From positions 83,024 through 147,023 of the forward strand of contig DASXUC010000071.1 of the NCBI GenBank assembly GCA_036505015.1: 64,000 nt of DNA. The letters run 5' to 3'. The DNA is from DASXUC01 sp036505015 (GTDB taxonomy: Bacteria; Sysuimicrobiota; Sysuimicrobiia; Sysuimicrobiales; Kaftiobacteriaceae). Below the pieces are notes generated by a model. The model had not been told where the DNA came from, did not search any database, and saw only the letters and a list, made by a program, of their open reading frames with translations. Of this stretch, positions 35,117-43,420 are shown piece by piece (positions within the stretch are counted from its first letter, which is position 1; the number at the start of each line of letters is the position of its first letter). The position numbers and the translations under genes were made by a program.

Positions 35117-36363
35117 CAGCGCCTCATCTTCTGCTTGAGGATCTCGATGGCTTTGCGCAACTGATCGGCATGCATGCGGTCCAACGCCTGATCCACTTCC
35201 GCATCGGTCTTGCCGTGCAGCCGCTCGCGCAGCGCATCTTCGGTCTCACCCACCCGCACACGCGGCGTCAGCCCGCGGCCGTGGATATCCCGGCCCTTGG
35301 GGGTCAGATACTTCGCGGTCGTAATGGCGGCACCCGAATTCATCGGCAGGTCCATGATGGTCTGGATCACGCCCTTGCCGAAGGTTTTCACCCCGACCAA
35401 CGTGGCGACACCGTCGTCTTCCAGCGCCCCTGAGACGATTTCCGAAGCGCTGGCCGTGTACTCGTTGGTCAGCACGACGACGGGCATCGTGATCTTGGGT
35501 CCGGCGGTTGCCCGTTCGGTGGTCCGGCGGCCGTTGCGGTCCACGGTATGCACCAGCGCCTGGCCGGCAGGCACGAACCGGTTGGCAACCTCCAGTGAGA
35601 CATCGAGGAGGCCGCCGCCGTTGCTGCGCAGGTCAAGGATCAGGGCCTTCGCTCCGGTGCGGCGGGCATCGTCAAAGAGCCGGTCGAATGCGCGGGCCGT
35701 GGTCTCGTTGAACGTAATCAGTTTCACGTAGCCGATCGCGGCCGCCCGCAGCGCCGTTCTGGAGGCCTCGTCCAGCGAGTCCGGTCCTTCCCCCGCCATG
35801 ATCTCGATGCGGTCCCGGATGATCGGCGCCTCGAAATCCCGCGACCCACGCCGGATGCTGAGTTTGACCGTCGTGCCGCGGGGACCGCGGATCCGTACTA
35901 CGGCCTCCTGGATCGCCATGCCCTCGGTCGAGACGCCGTCGATCTTGACGATCCGGTCGCCGGCCCGCAGCCTGGCCCGGGCCGCCGGCGTGCCCTTGAT
36001 GGGCTGGACGACAATGAGGTGCCCATCCTTGATATCGATGAAAATGCCTACACCGAAGAAGAAACCCCGGGCGTCCTGCCTGAACTCCTCGAAGGCGCGC
36101 GGCTCCATGAACCGCGTGTACGGGTCGCCGAGGGACTCCAGCATGCCCTTCGCCGCACCGAGGAAGAGCTTCCGCTCGTCGACGTTCTTGTTGATGAAGG
36201 AATCGTTGACGCGGTCGGCGAGCTCTTCGAGCAGCCGGAACCCCTCGGCACGAGCGCTGCCGGCAGCCTGCCCTCGCTGCGCGTATCCGTAGCCGCTCAG
36301 AAAGGCCGCCGCGATCAGCGCGACGACGAGGGCCGCCGCCACGTACCGGTTGCGCACGATCAT
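35116..36363 (-). CDS. ctpA: S41-family C-terminal processing protease
   Basis: A 415-aa secreted or anchored protease. A signal anchor (about 8-26) is followed by a helical segment, a PDZ domain (about 95-175: GVGIFIDIKDGHLIVVQPI, AGDRIVKIDGVST) and the S41 catalytic domain. The Ser-Lys dyad is S305 (EYTASASEIVSGAL) and K330 (TFGKGVIQT), with Q334 completing the site; the 25-residue S-to-K spacing matches E. coli Prc. Members of this family trim peptidoglycan hydrolases and other envelope proteins. It lies directly between the M23 protein and the deacetylase. Confidence 0.95.
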   Translation of the reverse strand: MIVRNRYVAAALVVALIAAAFLSGYGYAQRGQAAGSARAEGFRLLEELADRVNDSFINKNVDERKLFLGAAKGMLESLGDPYTRFMEPRAFEEFRQDARGFFFGVGIFIDIKDGHLIVVQPIKGTPAARARLRAGDRIVKIDGVSTEGMAIQEAVVRIRGPRGTTVKLSIRRGSRDFEAPIIRDRIEIMAGEGPDSLDEASRTALRAAAIGYVKLITFNETTARAFDRLFDDARRTGAKALILDLRSNGGGLLDVSLEVANRFVPAGQALVHTVDRNGRRTTERATAGPKITMPVVVLTNEYTASASEIVSGALEDDGVATLVGVKTFGKGVIQTIMDLPMNSGAAITTAKYLTPKGRDIHGRGLTPRVRVGETEDALRERLHGKTDAEVDQALDRMHADQLRKAIEILKQKMRR

Positions 36364-36410
36364 CTATTCACCCCTGTGACGACAGGAATCGCCTGCACAT
36401 TTTACCACCG

Positions 36411-36440
36411 ACCGGTAACCGGGTACCCGGGCTACCGGGT
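36411..36440. repeat. Tandem-word inverted repeat, locus f (8-nt word)
   Basis: The words ACCGGTAA, CCGGGTAC, CCGGGCTA, CCGGGT are self-complementary (GGTAACCGGGTACCCGGGCTACC). It sits between the M23 stop and the ctpA start. It is the shortest member and the most palindromic. Confidence 0.55.
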
Positions 36441-37561
36441 TAGTGGCGGCGGGGGTCAACCGGACGGCCGTTGATGCGGACCTCGAAATGGAGGTGCGGG
36501 CCGGTGCTGTATCCGGTGGTGCCGACGCGGCCGATCACCTGGCCGCGCCCGACGCGCGCCCCGGTGGAAACGAGGATCGCCGAGAGGTGTCCATAGAGGG
36601 TGGACACCCCACCACCGTGATCGATCACGACGATCTTGCCATACCCGCCCAGCCACCCCGTGTAGAGGACGGTCCCGTCCGCCGCGGCCATGACGGGAGA
36701 GCCCCGCGGCGCGGCAATGTCGATCCCGGTGTGCATGCGGCGGATGTGGAAGATCGGATGCCAGCGGTAGCCAAAGCCGGAGGTCAGTACGCCTCGTGCG
36801 GGCATCAGAAACCGCCCCAGGCGGCGGCCCGGGATCACCGCGGACGGCGGGCTCTGAGACCGGCGGATCAGCACTTCGATCTCACGAGAGTTCCGTTCGA
36901 GTTCGCGCACCATCCGCTCGAACGACACCCGTTCTTCGCGCAGCCGGCGCAGCAGCGTCCGCTTGGCCTGCTCTCGTGCCGCGACTTCCGCTCGGTCGGC
37001 GTCGACTTGCCGGATGAACGACCCCAGCCGTGCCTGTTCGGACCGCAGAGCCAGGTGCAGCTCTTCATAGCGGGTGGTTTCCGCGGTGAAGGCGTCGAGC
37101 AGACGGTTGTCCGCGGCGACAAGGCGCGAGAGAAACTGCCACCGCGAGACAAACTCACCGAAGTCTGCGGCCCCGAGCAGCACGTCGATATACCCCGCCC
37201 GGCCCTGTTTGTACAGCACCCGCAGCCGCTGCTGCATGCGGGATTGCTGGACCACTAGGCGCTGGCGGGTAATGGCGAGCTGCGTGCCGAGCGCGTGGGC
37301 TCTGGTCTGTGAGGCCCGCAGGTCGGAGTTCAGCGTACCCAGCCGCCGCTCCGCGTCCTCTAAGGTGCGGTCAATGCCTTCGAGTTCGCCGAGCACGAGC
37401 CGTTCCCGGTGCTTCACCTGATCGAGGCGGCGGCGGTGCAGGGTCAGTTCAGACAAGATCTGCTGCAGCTGCTGCTGCTTCTCCGACAGCCAGCCTGCCT
37501 GGGCCGGCGCGGCGCCGAGGGCAACGAGCAGCAGGAAGATGATCGCGGCGCGCCGGGACAT
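36440..37561 (-). CDS. EnvC-like murein hydrolase activator (M23 peptidase with coiled coil)
   Basis: A 373-aa secreted protein. The signal peptide (AAIIFLLLVALGAAPAQAG) is followed by a long coiled coil (about 25-240, rich in Gln, Leu, Arg) and a C-terminal LytM/M23 domain with FGYRWHPIFHIRRMHTGIDIAA and HLHFEVRINGRPVDP. The first metal-ligand position in degenerate EnvC proteins is altered; here the segment reads HPIFHIRRMHTGID, and HLHFE keeps the HxH motif, so hydrolase activity is possible. ATG 37561 is preferred to an upstream in-frame extension that lies within ftsX. It is 7 nt downstream of ftsX, matching the FtsEX-EnvC partnership in septal peptidoglycan splitting. Confidence 0.9.
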   Translation of the reverse strand: MSRRAAIIFLLLVALGAAPAQAGWLSEKQQQLQQILSELTLHRRRLDQVKHRERLVLGELEGIDRTLEDAERRLGTLNSDLRASQTRAHALGTQLAITRQRLVVQQSRMQQRLRVLYKQGRAGYIDVLLGAADFGEFVSRWQFLSRLVAADNRLLDAFTAETTRYEELHLALRSEQARLGSFIRQVDADRAEVAAREQAKRTLLRRLREERVSFERMVRELERNSREIEVLIRRSQSPPSAVIPGRRLGRFLMPARGVLTSGFGYRWHPIFHIRRMHTGIDIAAPRGSPVMAAADGTVLYTGWLGGYGKIVVIDHGGGVSTLYGHLSAILVSTGARVGRGQVIGRVGTTGYSTGPHLHFEVRINGRPVDPRRH

Positions 37562-37568
37562 TGCTCGC

Positions 37569-38480
37569 CTATCCCGCCAGGAACCGGCGGACCGCGATCG
37601 CGCTGCCGGCCCCGCCCACGCCGACGCCAACCAGGACGAGCGCTGCGATGAGCACGCCGACCACGTGCTGGACCGGTAGCAGCGGGAGGAAGGGCAGACT
37701 CGCGCCGAGACGCGCAACGGTAAGCGCATAGCCGCCGGACAGCAAGACCGCTGAGGCGCCCGCGGCCGCGACCCCGTGGAGCATCCCCTCGATCAGAAAC
37801 GGCCAGCGGATGAACCAGCGCGTCGCCCCCACCAAGCCCATGATCTCGATCTCCTGGCGCCGCGCGATCACGGTGAGGCGAATCGTATTCACGACGACGA
37901 CCACGGCGACGGCGCCGAGCAGGATTCCCGCGCTCACCATGAGGATCCGCACGCCGCGCGTGAGCGCGAGCAACCGATCCACCACCTGCGCACCGTACGT
38001 CACGTCGTCAACCCCGGGCAGCCCGCGGACCGCCCCGGCCACTGCGCCGAGTTGCTGCGGATCGAGGACGCGGATCTCCAATGAGTCAGGCAGCGGATTG
38101 GCGTCCAGGTTCGCCAGCGCTCCGTCGTCGCCGAAACTCTGGCGGAGGCGGTTCAGGGCTTCGGCGCGCGAGACAAACCGCACCGCCGCAACCCCGGAGA
38201 TCTCGCGGACACGGCGCTGGAGGAGGGCGACCGCGTCGGGAGACTGGCCATCGCGCAGGAATGCCACGATCTGCACGTCAGCTTCGAGCGCGCCGGCAAT
38301 GTTGGCAAGGTTGACGCCGATCAGGATGCTGGCGCCCACGCTGAGCAGCACCACCATCACGGTAGTGATCGCCGCCACGCTCATCAGACCATTGCGCCGG
38401 ACTCCGCTGACGGCTTCGGCTCCAAAGTAGGCAAGCGCGCCCGCGATGGTGGGCAGCCGATCGTTATGCCTCGACCGCAT
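37569..38480 (-). CDS. ftsX: Cell-division protein FtsX
   Basis: A 303-aa permease-like protein with four membrane helices: TM1 (about 30-52, LMSVAAITTVMVVLLSVGASIL), a large extracytoplasmic loop (ALEADVQIVAFLRDG to about 165) and a C-terminal three-helix FtsX domain (IRLTVIARRQEIEIMGLVGAT). It forms a complex with FtsE and transmits ATP hydrolysis to a periplasmic hydrolase activator such as the downstream EnvC-like protein. ATG 38480 overlaps ftsE by 17 nt. Confidence 0.95.
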   Translation of the reverse strand: MRSRHNDRLPTIAGALAYFGAEAVSGVRRNGLMSVAAITTVMVVLLSVGASILIGVNLANIAGALEADVQIVAFLRDGQSPDAVALLQRRVREISGVAAVRFVSRAEALNRLRQSFGDDGALANLDANPLPDSLEIRVLDPQQLGAVAGAVRGLPGVDDVTYGAQVVDRLLALTRGVRILMVSAGILLGAVAVVVVVNTIRLTVIARRQEIEIMGLVGATRWFIRWPFLIEGMLHGVAAAGASAVLLSGGYALTVARLGASLPFLPLLPVQHVVGVLIAALVLVGVGVGGAGSAIAVRRFLAG

Positions 38481-39150
38481 ACAGCCCCCGGCGCTGATCG
38501 CGCACGATCTCGCCGTCGGCGAGCTGCACGACACGACGGCGCAAGATGTCGACAATGGTCTTGTTGTGCGTGGTCATGATCACGGTCGTGCCGCGCAGGT
38601 TGATGCGCGACAGCAGCTGGATGATCTCCCATGAGGAGTTCGGGTCGAGGTTGCCGGTCGGCTCATCCGCCAGCAGCAGCGGTGGATCGTTGACGATGGC
38701 GCGGGCGATGCTGACCCGCTGCTGCTCGCCGCCGGAGAGCTGGGCCGGCATCGCCCGGGACCGATCGGCGAGACCCACGAGTTCCAGCGCTCGGACGGCA
38801 CGCGGCCGGATCTCCCGAGACGGGGTCCCGATGACCCGCAGCGCGAACTCCACGTTCTCCAGCGCGGTGCGATTGGGCAGCAGCTTGAAATCCTGAAACA
38901 CGACCCCCAACCGGCGCCGCAGCAGGACGACCTCATCGTGGGAGAGGCGGCTGACTTCGCGGTCGTGCACGTAGACGAACCCGGAGGTGGCTACCTGATC
39001 GCGGTACAGGAGCTTGAGAAGTGTGGACTTGCCGGTGCCGGTCGGTCCGACGACAAACACAAACTCTCCGGGCTCCACCCGGAGAGTAATCCCACACAGG
39101 GCGGTGACACCCTGCGGATAGGACTTGGTCACATCCTGGAATACGACCAT
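38464..39150 (-). CDS. ftsE: Cell-division ATP-binding protein FtsE
   Basis: A 228-aa ABC ATPase from ATG 39150. Walker A is GPTGTGKSTLLKLLY, the Q loop region GVVFQDFKLLPNRTALENV is typical of FtsE, the signature is LSGGEQQRVSIARAI, and Walker B is LLLADEPTGNLD. An in-frame extension to 39273 is not conserved in character. It overlaps ftsX and lies 77 nt downstream of surE. Confidence 0.95.
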   Translation of the reverse strand: MVVFQDVTKSYPQGVTALCGITLRVEPGEFVFVVGPTGTGKSTLLKLLYRDQVATSGFVYVHDREVSRLSHDEVVLLRRRLGVVFQDFKLLPNRTALENVEFALRVIGTPSREIRPRAVRALELVGLADRSRAMPAQLSGGEQQRVSIARAIVNDPPLLLADEPTGNLDPNSSWEIIQLLSRINLRGTTVIMTTHNKTIVDILRRRVVQLADGEIVRDQRRGLYAVEA

Positions 39151-39227
39151 CCGCTGCTCCGATGAAAGGTCCGATTGACGCGACGACCGCTGCTGCGACG
39201 ACTGTCCGTATGTATCAGGAGCGCGTT

Positions 39228-40016
39228 CTACGGGCGTGCGGGTCTTTCCTCCCTCGCGGTGCTCAGCCCCCACGACTTCAACGCGGACAACGCAGTGAGA
39301 TTCGTCATGTCCAAACCGATCGGCGTGACCGAGATTCTCTTGTTCGCCAGTGCCCAGGTGTCGGTGCCTTCGCGATCGCCTTTCACACCCGGCTCCCCGG
39401 TCAGCCAGTAGTAGGGACGCCCGCGCGGATCGGTGCGCTGGTCCAGGCGGCTGATGTACCGTTTGTCGCCCTGCCGGGTGATCTCCACGCCCTCAACCTC
39501 GCCTGCCGGCAGGTTCGGCACGTTCACGTTCAGCAGCACGTCCGGGGGCAGACCCCGCGAGGTGATCGTCTGGGCCAGGTACACGGCAAACTCCGCGGCG
39601 ACCTCGAACCTCGGATCGCGGAAGGCCCCGATGGACAAGGCGATCCCGGGCACGCCGATAATGGCCGCCTCCATCGCCCCTGACACGGTGCCCGAGTAGG
39701 TCAGGTCCCGGCCCATGTTGGGCCCCACGTTGATGCCGGAGACGACCACGTCAGGCCGCTCCGGCAGCAGCGCCAGGATCCCCAAGGCGACGCAGTCCGC
39801 AGGCGTTCCGTTCGTGGCCCACGCCCGGACGCCGGATCCGGGCACGACAGCGGAGACCGCGCGCAGCGGCTTGTGCAGCGTGATGGCGTGTCCCGTCGCG
39901 CTGCGCTCGTGCTCCGGCGCAACCACAAAGACCTCGGCGGCGGATTCAAAGGCGTAGACGAGGGCATGGAGACCCGGCGACCCTATCCCGTCGTCATTTG
40001 TCAGCAAGACACGCAC
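39228..40016 (-). CDS. surE: 5'/3'-nucleotidase SurE
   Basis: A 262-aa metal-dependent phosphatase acting on nucleoside monophosphates. The start is GTG 40016, encoding MRVLLTNDDGIGSPGL with the metal-binding DD. VVAPEHERSATGHAITL, VSGINVGPNMGRDLTYSGTVSGAMEA and LNVNVPNL are family signatures. A much longer in-frame reading up to 40343 runs through cutA and repeat g and is rejected. It ends 77 nt before ftsE. Confidence 0.95.
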   Translation of the reverse strand: MRVLLTNDDGIGSPGLHALVYAFESAAEVFVVAPEHERSATGHAITLHKPLRAVSAVVPGSGVRAWATNGTPADCVALGILALLPERPDVVVSGINVGPNMGRDLTYSGTVSGAMEAAIIGVPGIALSIGAFRDPRFEVAAEFAVYLAQTITSRGLPPDVLLNVNVPNLPAGEVEGVEITRQGDKRYISRLDQRTDPRGRPYYWLTGEPGVKGDREGTDTWALANKRISVTPIGLDMTNLTALSALKSWGLSTAREERPARP

Positions 40017-40020
40017 CGCG

Positions 40021-40121
40021 TCTACCCCGTCTTCCCGGTCTTCCCAGTCTTCCCGGACTTCAGGCGCCCCGAGTCTGTTCCTGACGGGGACGACTGGGTA
40101 GACGGGGCAGACTGGGAAGAC
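40021..40121. repeat. Tandem-word inverted repeat, locus g (9-nt word)
   Basis: Arm 1 (about 40025-40061) carries GTCTTCCCG, GTCTTCCCA, GTCTTCCCG. Arm 2 (40083-40121) is GACGGGGAC, GACTGGGTA, GACGGGGCA, GACTGGGAA, GAC. It shares its word with locus d, 7.5 kb away. It covers the 3' end of cutA and abuts the surE start. Confidence 0.8.
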
Positions 40122-40432
40122 GCGGTTGAGTCGTCGATCCAGGTAAGATACTCCGGGTTCCCTCCCAGAATGGGGACCGCGATGACCTCGGGGATCGTAT
40201 AGGAGTGCAGCGACCGTACCCGCGCGGTCAGAGCCTCCAGCAACGCCTGGCGGGTTTTGAGAATCAGCAGCACCTCGGCGGCCTCTTCCACCCGGCCATT
40301 CCACCAGTACCGCGAGGCGACCCCGCTCACGATGTTGGCGCATGCGGCGAGGCGCTCGTCGACGACGACGCGGGCGATGCGCTGGGCCTCTTCCGACGAG
40401 GGCACCGTGACGAACACGACGAGGTGGCTCAC
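40022..40432 (-). CDS. cutA: Divalent-cation tolerance protein CutA
   Basis: A 136-aa protein. The CutA core (about residues 1-102) is a small trimeric ferredoxin-like fold with VFVTVPSSEEAQRIARVVVDERLAACANIV, SRYWWNGRVEEAAEVLLILKT and HSYTIPEVIAVPI. The last 33 residues (Ser-rich, then KTGKTGKTG) are encoded by tandem-word repeat g and replace the normal C-terminus, which usually ends soon after YLTWI. The role of CutA is unsettled. It is followed 5 nt later by surE and lies 4 nt after the HEAT-repeat gene. Confidence 0.92.
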   Translation of the reverse strand: MSHLVVFVTVPSSEEAQRIARVVVDERLAACANIVSGVASRYWWNGRVEEAAEVLLILKTRQALLEALTARVRSLHSYTIPEVIAVPILGGNPEYLTWIDDSTASSQSAPSTQSSPSGTDSGRLKSGKTGKTGKTG

Positions 40433-40436
40433 CGCG

Positions 40437-41597
40437 TCAGTCTTGTTCGCGCCACCAGTCCGGGGACACGTCCTTGCTGCGGGTGTATTTCCTGACGACC
40501 GGACGCCCGCCCGCGCGCTCCTTGGCGACTTTGGCGCGCAGCTCTTCGTACTCGCGGAGTTCGGTCAGCACTTTCAGGGTATTCCAGGCCGCCTCTTCCA
40601 CCTGCTCACCGTCGTGCAGGATCATCCGCACCAGCGGTTCGACGACCCGCTTGTCTCGCAGCTTGCCCATGATTTTGATGGCCAGCCGCTTCACATCGAT
40701 GTCTTCGTCGTCCAGGGTGCGCACGAGGATGTCCAGGGCGCCGTCGCCGAGCAGCGTGTAGATCGCCTTCAGGGCGAAGCGGCGCACCTTGGCACTGGGA
40801 TTCTCCAGCGCTTCGCTGAGCTGCTTCGTCACCCCGGCGCGCGGCCGGCTGCTGAGGGCCTCAACAGCTTCTCTGGGCAGGGCGATCTCCCGGTCGATGG
40901 TCGGACCGGAGGGGATCTCCAGCACCCCGCGTTCCTCCAGGCGGCCGAAGGTGGTCACCACGGCCTCCTGCATGCGAGCATCCTCCAGGAACAGTTCGAC
41001 GAGCGGCTCGGTGACCCGTTTGTCGCCGATGCGGCCCAGCACGGAAATGGCGGTCAGCCGGACATACTGGTTCTCGTCGCTCATCACCGCCAGCAGCGGA
41101 TCGATCGCCTTGCCTTCCATGTCCACCAGGATCTTCCAGACCTGGTTTCCGATCTTCCGGCGCAGGGCGCGGTCCTTGAACGCCTCCAACAGCGCGGGCA
41201 CCGCGTCGCCGCCGATGCGCACCAGCGCTTCGGTCGCGGCCAGCTGCAGGGAGCGTTCGCGCCGCGCCAGCACGCGGATCAGCGGTTCGACCGCGCCTTT
41301 GTCGCGCATGTCGCGCAGCCCGTTGACGGCCTGCAGCACGACCTGCTCCGACCGGTCGCCCAGGGCCATGCGCAGGGCTTCCATCGTAGATGTCCCGCCG
41401 ATGCGCCGCAGCGCTGCGACGGCGCTCTTGCGCACGTACTCATCAGGATCCGTGAGCGCCTCCGCCAGCGCCGGCACCGCGCGCTCGTCGGCCAGCTTGC
41501 CCAAAGCATGGGCCGCATCACTGCGCACAGTAACGTCGTGACTGCGCAGTTGAGCGACAAGACGCTCAAGATCTGCGTCGCGGGTGCTCTCGGCCAT
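40437..41597 (-). CDS. HEAT-repeat protein
   Basis: A 386-aa protein from ATG 41597, made of about ten 31-residue HEAT/PBS-lyase-type repeats from residue 10 to about 350 (for example RSDAAHALGKLADERAVPAL, YVRKSAVAALRRIG, KRLAIKIMGKLRDKRVVEPL). The tail is basic and ends in WWREQD. Such solenoids act as protein-protein scaffolds; no enzymatic motif is seen. The long upstream in-frame extension is antisense to the nuclease-like and hpt genes and is rejected. It is divergent from the nuclease-like gene across about 60 bp, so that spacer should hold both promoters. Confidence 0.85.
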   Translation of the reverse strand: MAESTRDADLERLVAQLRSHDVTVRSDAAHALGKLADERAVPALAEALTDPDEYVRKSAVAALRRIGGTSTMEALRMALGDRSEQVVLQAVNGLRDMRDKGAVEPLIRVLARRERSLQLAATEALVRIGGDAVPALLEAFKDRALRRKIGNQVWKILVDMEGKAIDPLLAVMSDENQYVRLTAISVLGRIGDKRVTEPLVELFLEDARMQEAVVTTFGRLEERGVLEIPSGPTIDREIALPREAVEALSSRPRAGVTKQLSEALENPSAKVRRFALKAIYTLLGDGALDILVRTLDDEDIDVKRLAIKIMGKLRDKRVVEPLVRMILHDGEQVEEAAWNTLKVLTELREYEELRAKVAKERAGGRPVVRKYTRSKDVSPDWWREQD

Positions 41598-41657
41598 GTG
41601 GTGGGGATGCTCCTTCCAGCCCTCTTTCTGCGAGGTGCCAGCGACTCCTCTGCTTGA

Positions 41658-42098
41658 ATGTTTGAAGGGCTGTGGATATACTATGACACAACACATCTCC
41701 GTGTGCTGCGCGAGGAGGTGACGAGAACCCAGGTGGATCACCGATCGGCCCAGGACGACGCATCGCCGCGCCCCCGCTTCGCCCACGCCAGTGAAGAAGA
41801 ATTCGCCCGACTCCTGGACTTTTACGGAATCCGGTGGGAATACGAACCGCGCAGTTTCCCGCTCGAGTGGGACCCGGAAGGACGCGTGGTGGAGAGTTTC
41901 AATCCTGATTTCTACCTGCGCGATTTTGAGCTCTACATCGAGTTGACGACCCTCAAGCAGAGCCTGGTGACCAAGAAGAACCGGAAGGTCCGCCGCCTGC
42001 GCGAGCTGTACCCCGGCGTGCGGCTGAAGATCTTCTACGGCCGGGATTACCGCAGCCTGCTGTTCAAGTACGGGCTCGCCGGAGCCGGCGCCAGGTAG
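41658..42098 (+). CDS. Hypothetical protein with PD-(D/E)XK nuclease-like motifs
   Basis: A 146-aa protein. The segment SEEEFARLLDFYGIRWEYEP (about residues 45-64), then FNPDFYLRDFELYIELTTLK (81-100) and KKNRKVRRLRELYPGVRLKIF, matches the order of a restriction-endonuclease-like fold: helix Glu, then Asp84 in PDFYL, then Glu95-x-T in the third strand. The usual ExK Lys is not in place; Thr97 or Lys100 would have to serve. The N-terminal 40 residues are poor in motifs and the true start may be later. It lies 12 nt upstream of hpt on the same strand. Confidence 0.6.
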   Translation: MFEGLWIYYDTTHLRVLREEVTRTQVDHRSAQDDASPRPRFAHASEEEFARLLDFYGIRWEYEPRSFPLEWDPEGRVVESFNPDFYLRDFELYIELTTLKQSLVTKKNRKVRRLRELYPGVRLKIFYGRDYRSLLFKYGLAGAGAR

Positions 42099-42110
42099 CC
42101 TCCACAGCGG

Positions 42111-42653
42111 ATGGCCCTCGCCGAAGACGTCGACCGGGTGCTGTTCAGTGAGGCCCAGATCGCCGCACGCGTCCGCGAGCTCGGTACGGCCATCTCGCGG
42201 GATTACGCCAGGCGGCTCCCGCTGCTGGTGAGCCTGCTGAAGGGCGCGCTGTATTTCGTGGCCGACCTCACGCGCGCGATCACGATTCCGATGACGCTGG
42301 ACTTCATGGCCATCACGTCGTACGCGGGGACCAGAGAGTCTTCCGGCGTGGTGCGGTTGATCAAAGACCTTGACGAGGAGATCACGGGCCGCGACGTGCT
42401 CCTCGTGGAGGATATCATCGACACCGGGCTGACCGCCGCCTATCTCCTGCGCACCCTCTCCGCCCGCGACCCGGCAAGCCTGAGAATCTGCACGCTGCTG
42501 GACAAGACCGCCCGCCGCATCGTCGACAACCTCCCGATCGACTACCGCGGCTTCGAGGTCCCGGACACCTTCGTGGTCGGCTACGGCCTCGACTACCGGC
42601 AACTATACCGCAACCTACCGTACATTGGAGTGCTGAAACCCGAAGCCCTCTGA
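42111..42653 (+). CDS. hpt: Hypoxanthine phosphoribosyltransferase
   Basis: A 180-aa purine-salvage enzyme converting hypoxanthine or guanine to IMP or GMP with PRPP. Signatures are LLVSLLKGALYFVADLTRAI, a SSGVV-like loop, the PRPP motif VLLVEDIIDTGLTAAYLL, the base-binding CTLLDKTARR, and VPDTFVVGYGLDYRQLYRNLPYIG. The ATG start at 42111 lacks a clear ribosome-binding site, suggesting coupling to the upstream gene. A 10-bp hairpin (locus h) follows 15 nt after the stop. A purine-permease pseudogene converges from the other side. Confidence 0.95.
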   Translation: MALAEDVDRVLFSEAQIAARVRELGTAISRDYARRLPLLVSLLKGALYFVADLTRAITIPMTLDFMAITSYAGTRESSGVVRLIKDLDEEITGRDVLLVEDIIDTGLTAAYLLRTLSARDPASLRICTLLDKTARRIVDNLPIDYRGFEVPDTFVVGYGLDYRQLYRNLPYIGVLKPEAL

Positions 42654-42661
42654 GAACCCCC

Positions 42662-42701
42662 AGCTGGTAGTTGGTAGTTGGTGCCAGCTACCAACTAACT
42701 A
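42662..42701. repeat. Tandem-word inverted repeat, locus h (7-nt word)
   Basis: GGTAGTT words at 42666-42682 pair with CTACCAACTA (88-97 of the 42600s). The stem TAGTTGGTAG (42668-42677)/CTACCAACTA (42688-42697) has 10 perfect pairs and a 10-nt loop. It sits between convergent hpt and the permease pseudogene, where it could terminate both. Confidence 0.75.
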
Positions 42702-43346
42702 GGTTGCAAAGTACAGCAGGAAAGCCGCCGCGATGACGTACAGCAGCCAGTGGATGTCGTGCGCCCGGCCTTGCAGCAGTTTGATGCCCACAACGAGATG
42801 AAACCTGCGCCGATCCCACTGGTGATCGATGCGGCAAACGGATGCAAAACATCATCAGGAATGCCGGAATCGCCAGGTCCGGCTCACCCCACGGGATCTC
42901 CCGAAGCTGCGACATCATATCGAACCCAACGATGATCAATGCCGTCGCGGTTGCCTGCGGCGGGAACATACCCGCCAGCGGAGTCAGAATCATGGCCAGC
43001 AGGAAGGGGATGCCGACAATAATCGACGTTAGACCCGTCCGACCTCCGTCGGTGACGCCGGCTGCGCTTTCGATGAATGACGTACCAACCGCGTCAACCA
43101 GCAGCACCCGGCCCATACCGGGCAGGCGGCCCGAGCGATCGAGGAATTGCCCGGCGCCGGCGACGCCAAAGATTGTCCCGACGGTATCGAAGAAATCGTC
43201 ACCGTCGCATCGAGCGGGAGTCCACTGAGAATCTGCGGGTTGACGAAAATGATGTAGGCCATCACGAGGAACGTGGTTGCGCCGGCGCGCACCTCTGTCC
43301 CGACCGTCGTGCCTCGTTCGGAAAGATGGAAGAATGATGACACCAT
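42699..43346 (-). pseudogene. NCS2-family purine permease, degraded
   Basis: Pieces of an AdeQ/PbuG-type permease are spread over three frames. The N-terminus (ATG 43346) reads ERGTTVGTEVRAGATTFLVM and FVNPQILSG. The next frame gives FFDTVGTIFGVAGAGQFLDR, FIESAAGVTDGGRTGLTSII and ALIIVGFDMM. The C-terminus resumes in other frames as SITSGIGAGFIS and then HDIHWLLYVIAAAFLLYFAT before TAG 42699. More than 200 residues of the middle (membrane helices 2-8) are missing, as is part of the segment before FIESAAG. It lies beside hpt, its likely metabolic partner. It cannot encode a working transporter. Confidence 0.85.
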
Positions 43347-43420
43347 CCCGTCCCCCTTCCGGCATCAGCCGAACACGGAATTTGACAGGGTGGTGCAGAA
43401 CTCTTCCTTAAGGACGCACT

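Noticed and set aside
41598..42602. N-terminal extension of the HEAT-repeat protein to 721 aa
   Set aside because: The extension is antisense to the nuclease-like and hpt genes and lacks repeats; ATG 41597 begins the repeat protein.
17422..42701. CRISPR arrays at the short tandem repeats
   Set aside because: Words are 7-9 nt with no spacers and are inverted into hairpins; no cas gene is present.
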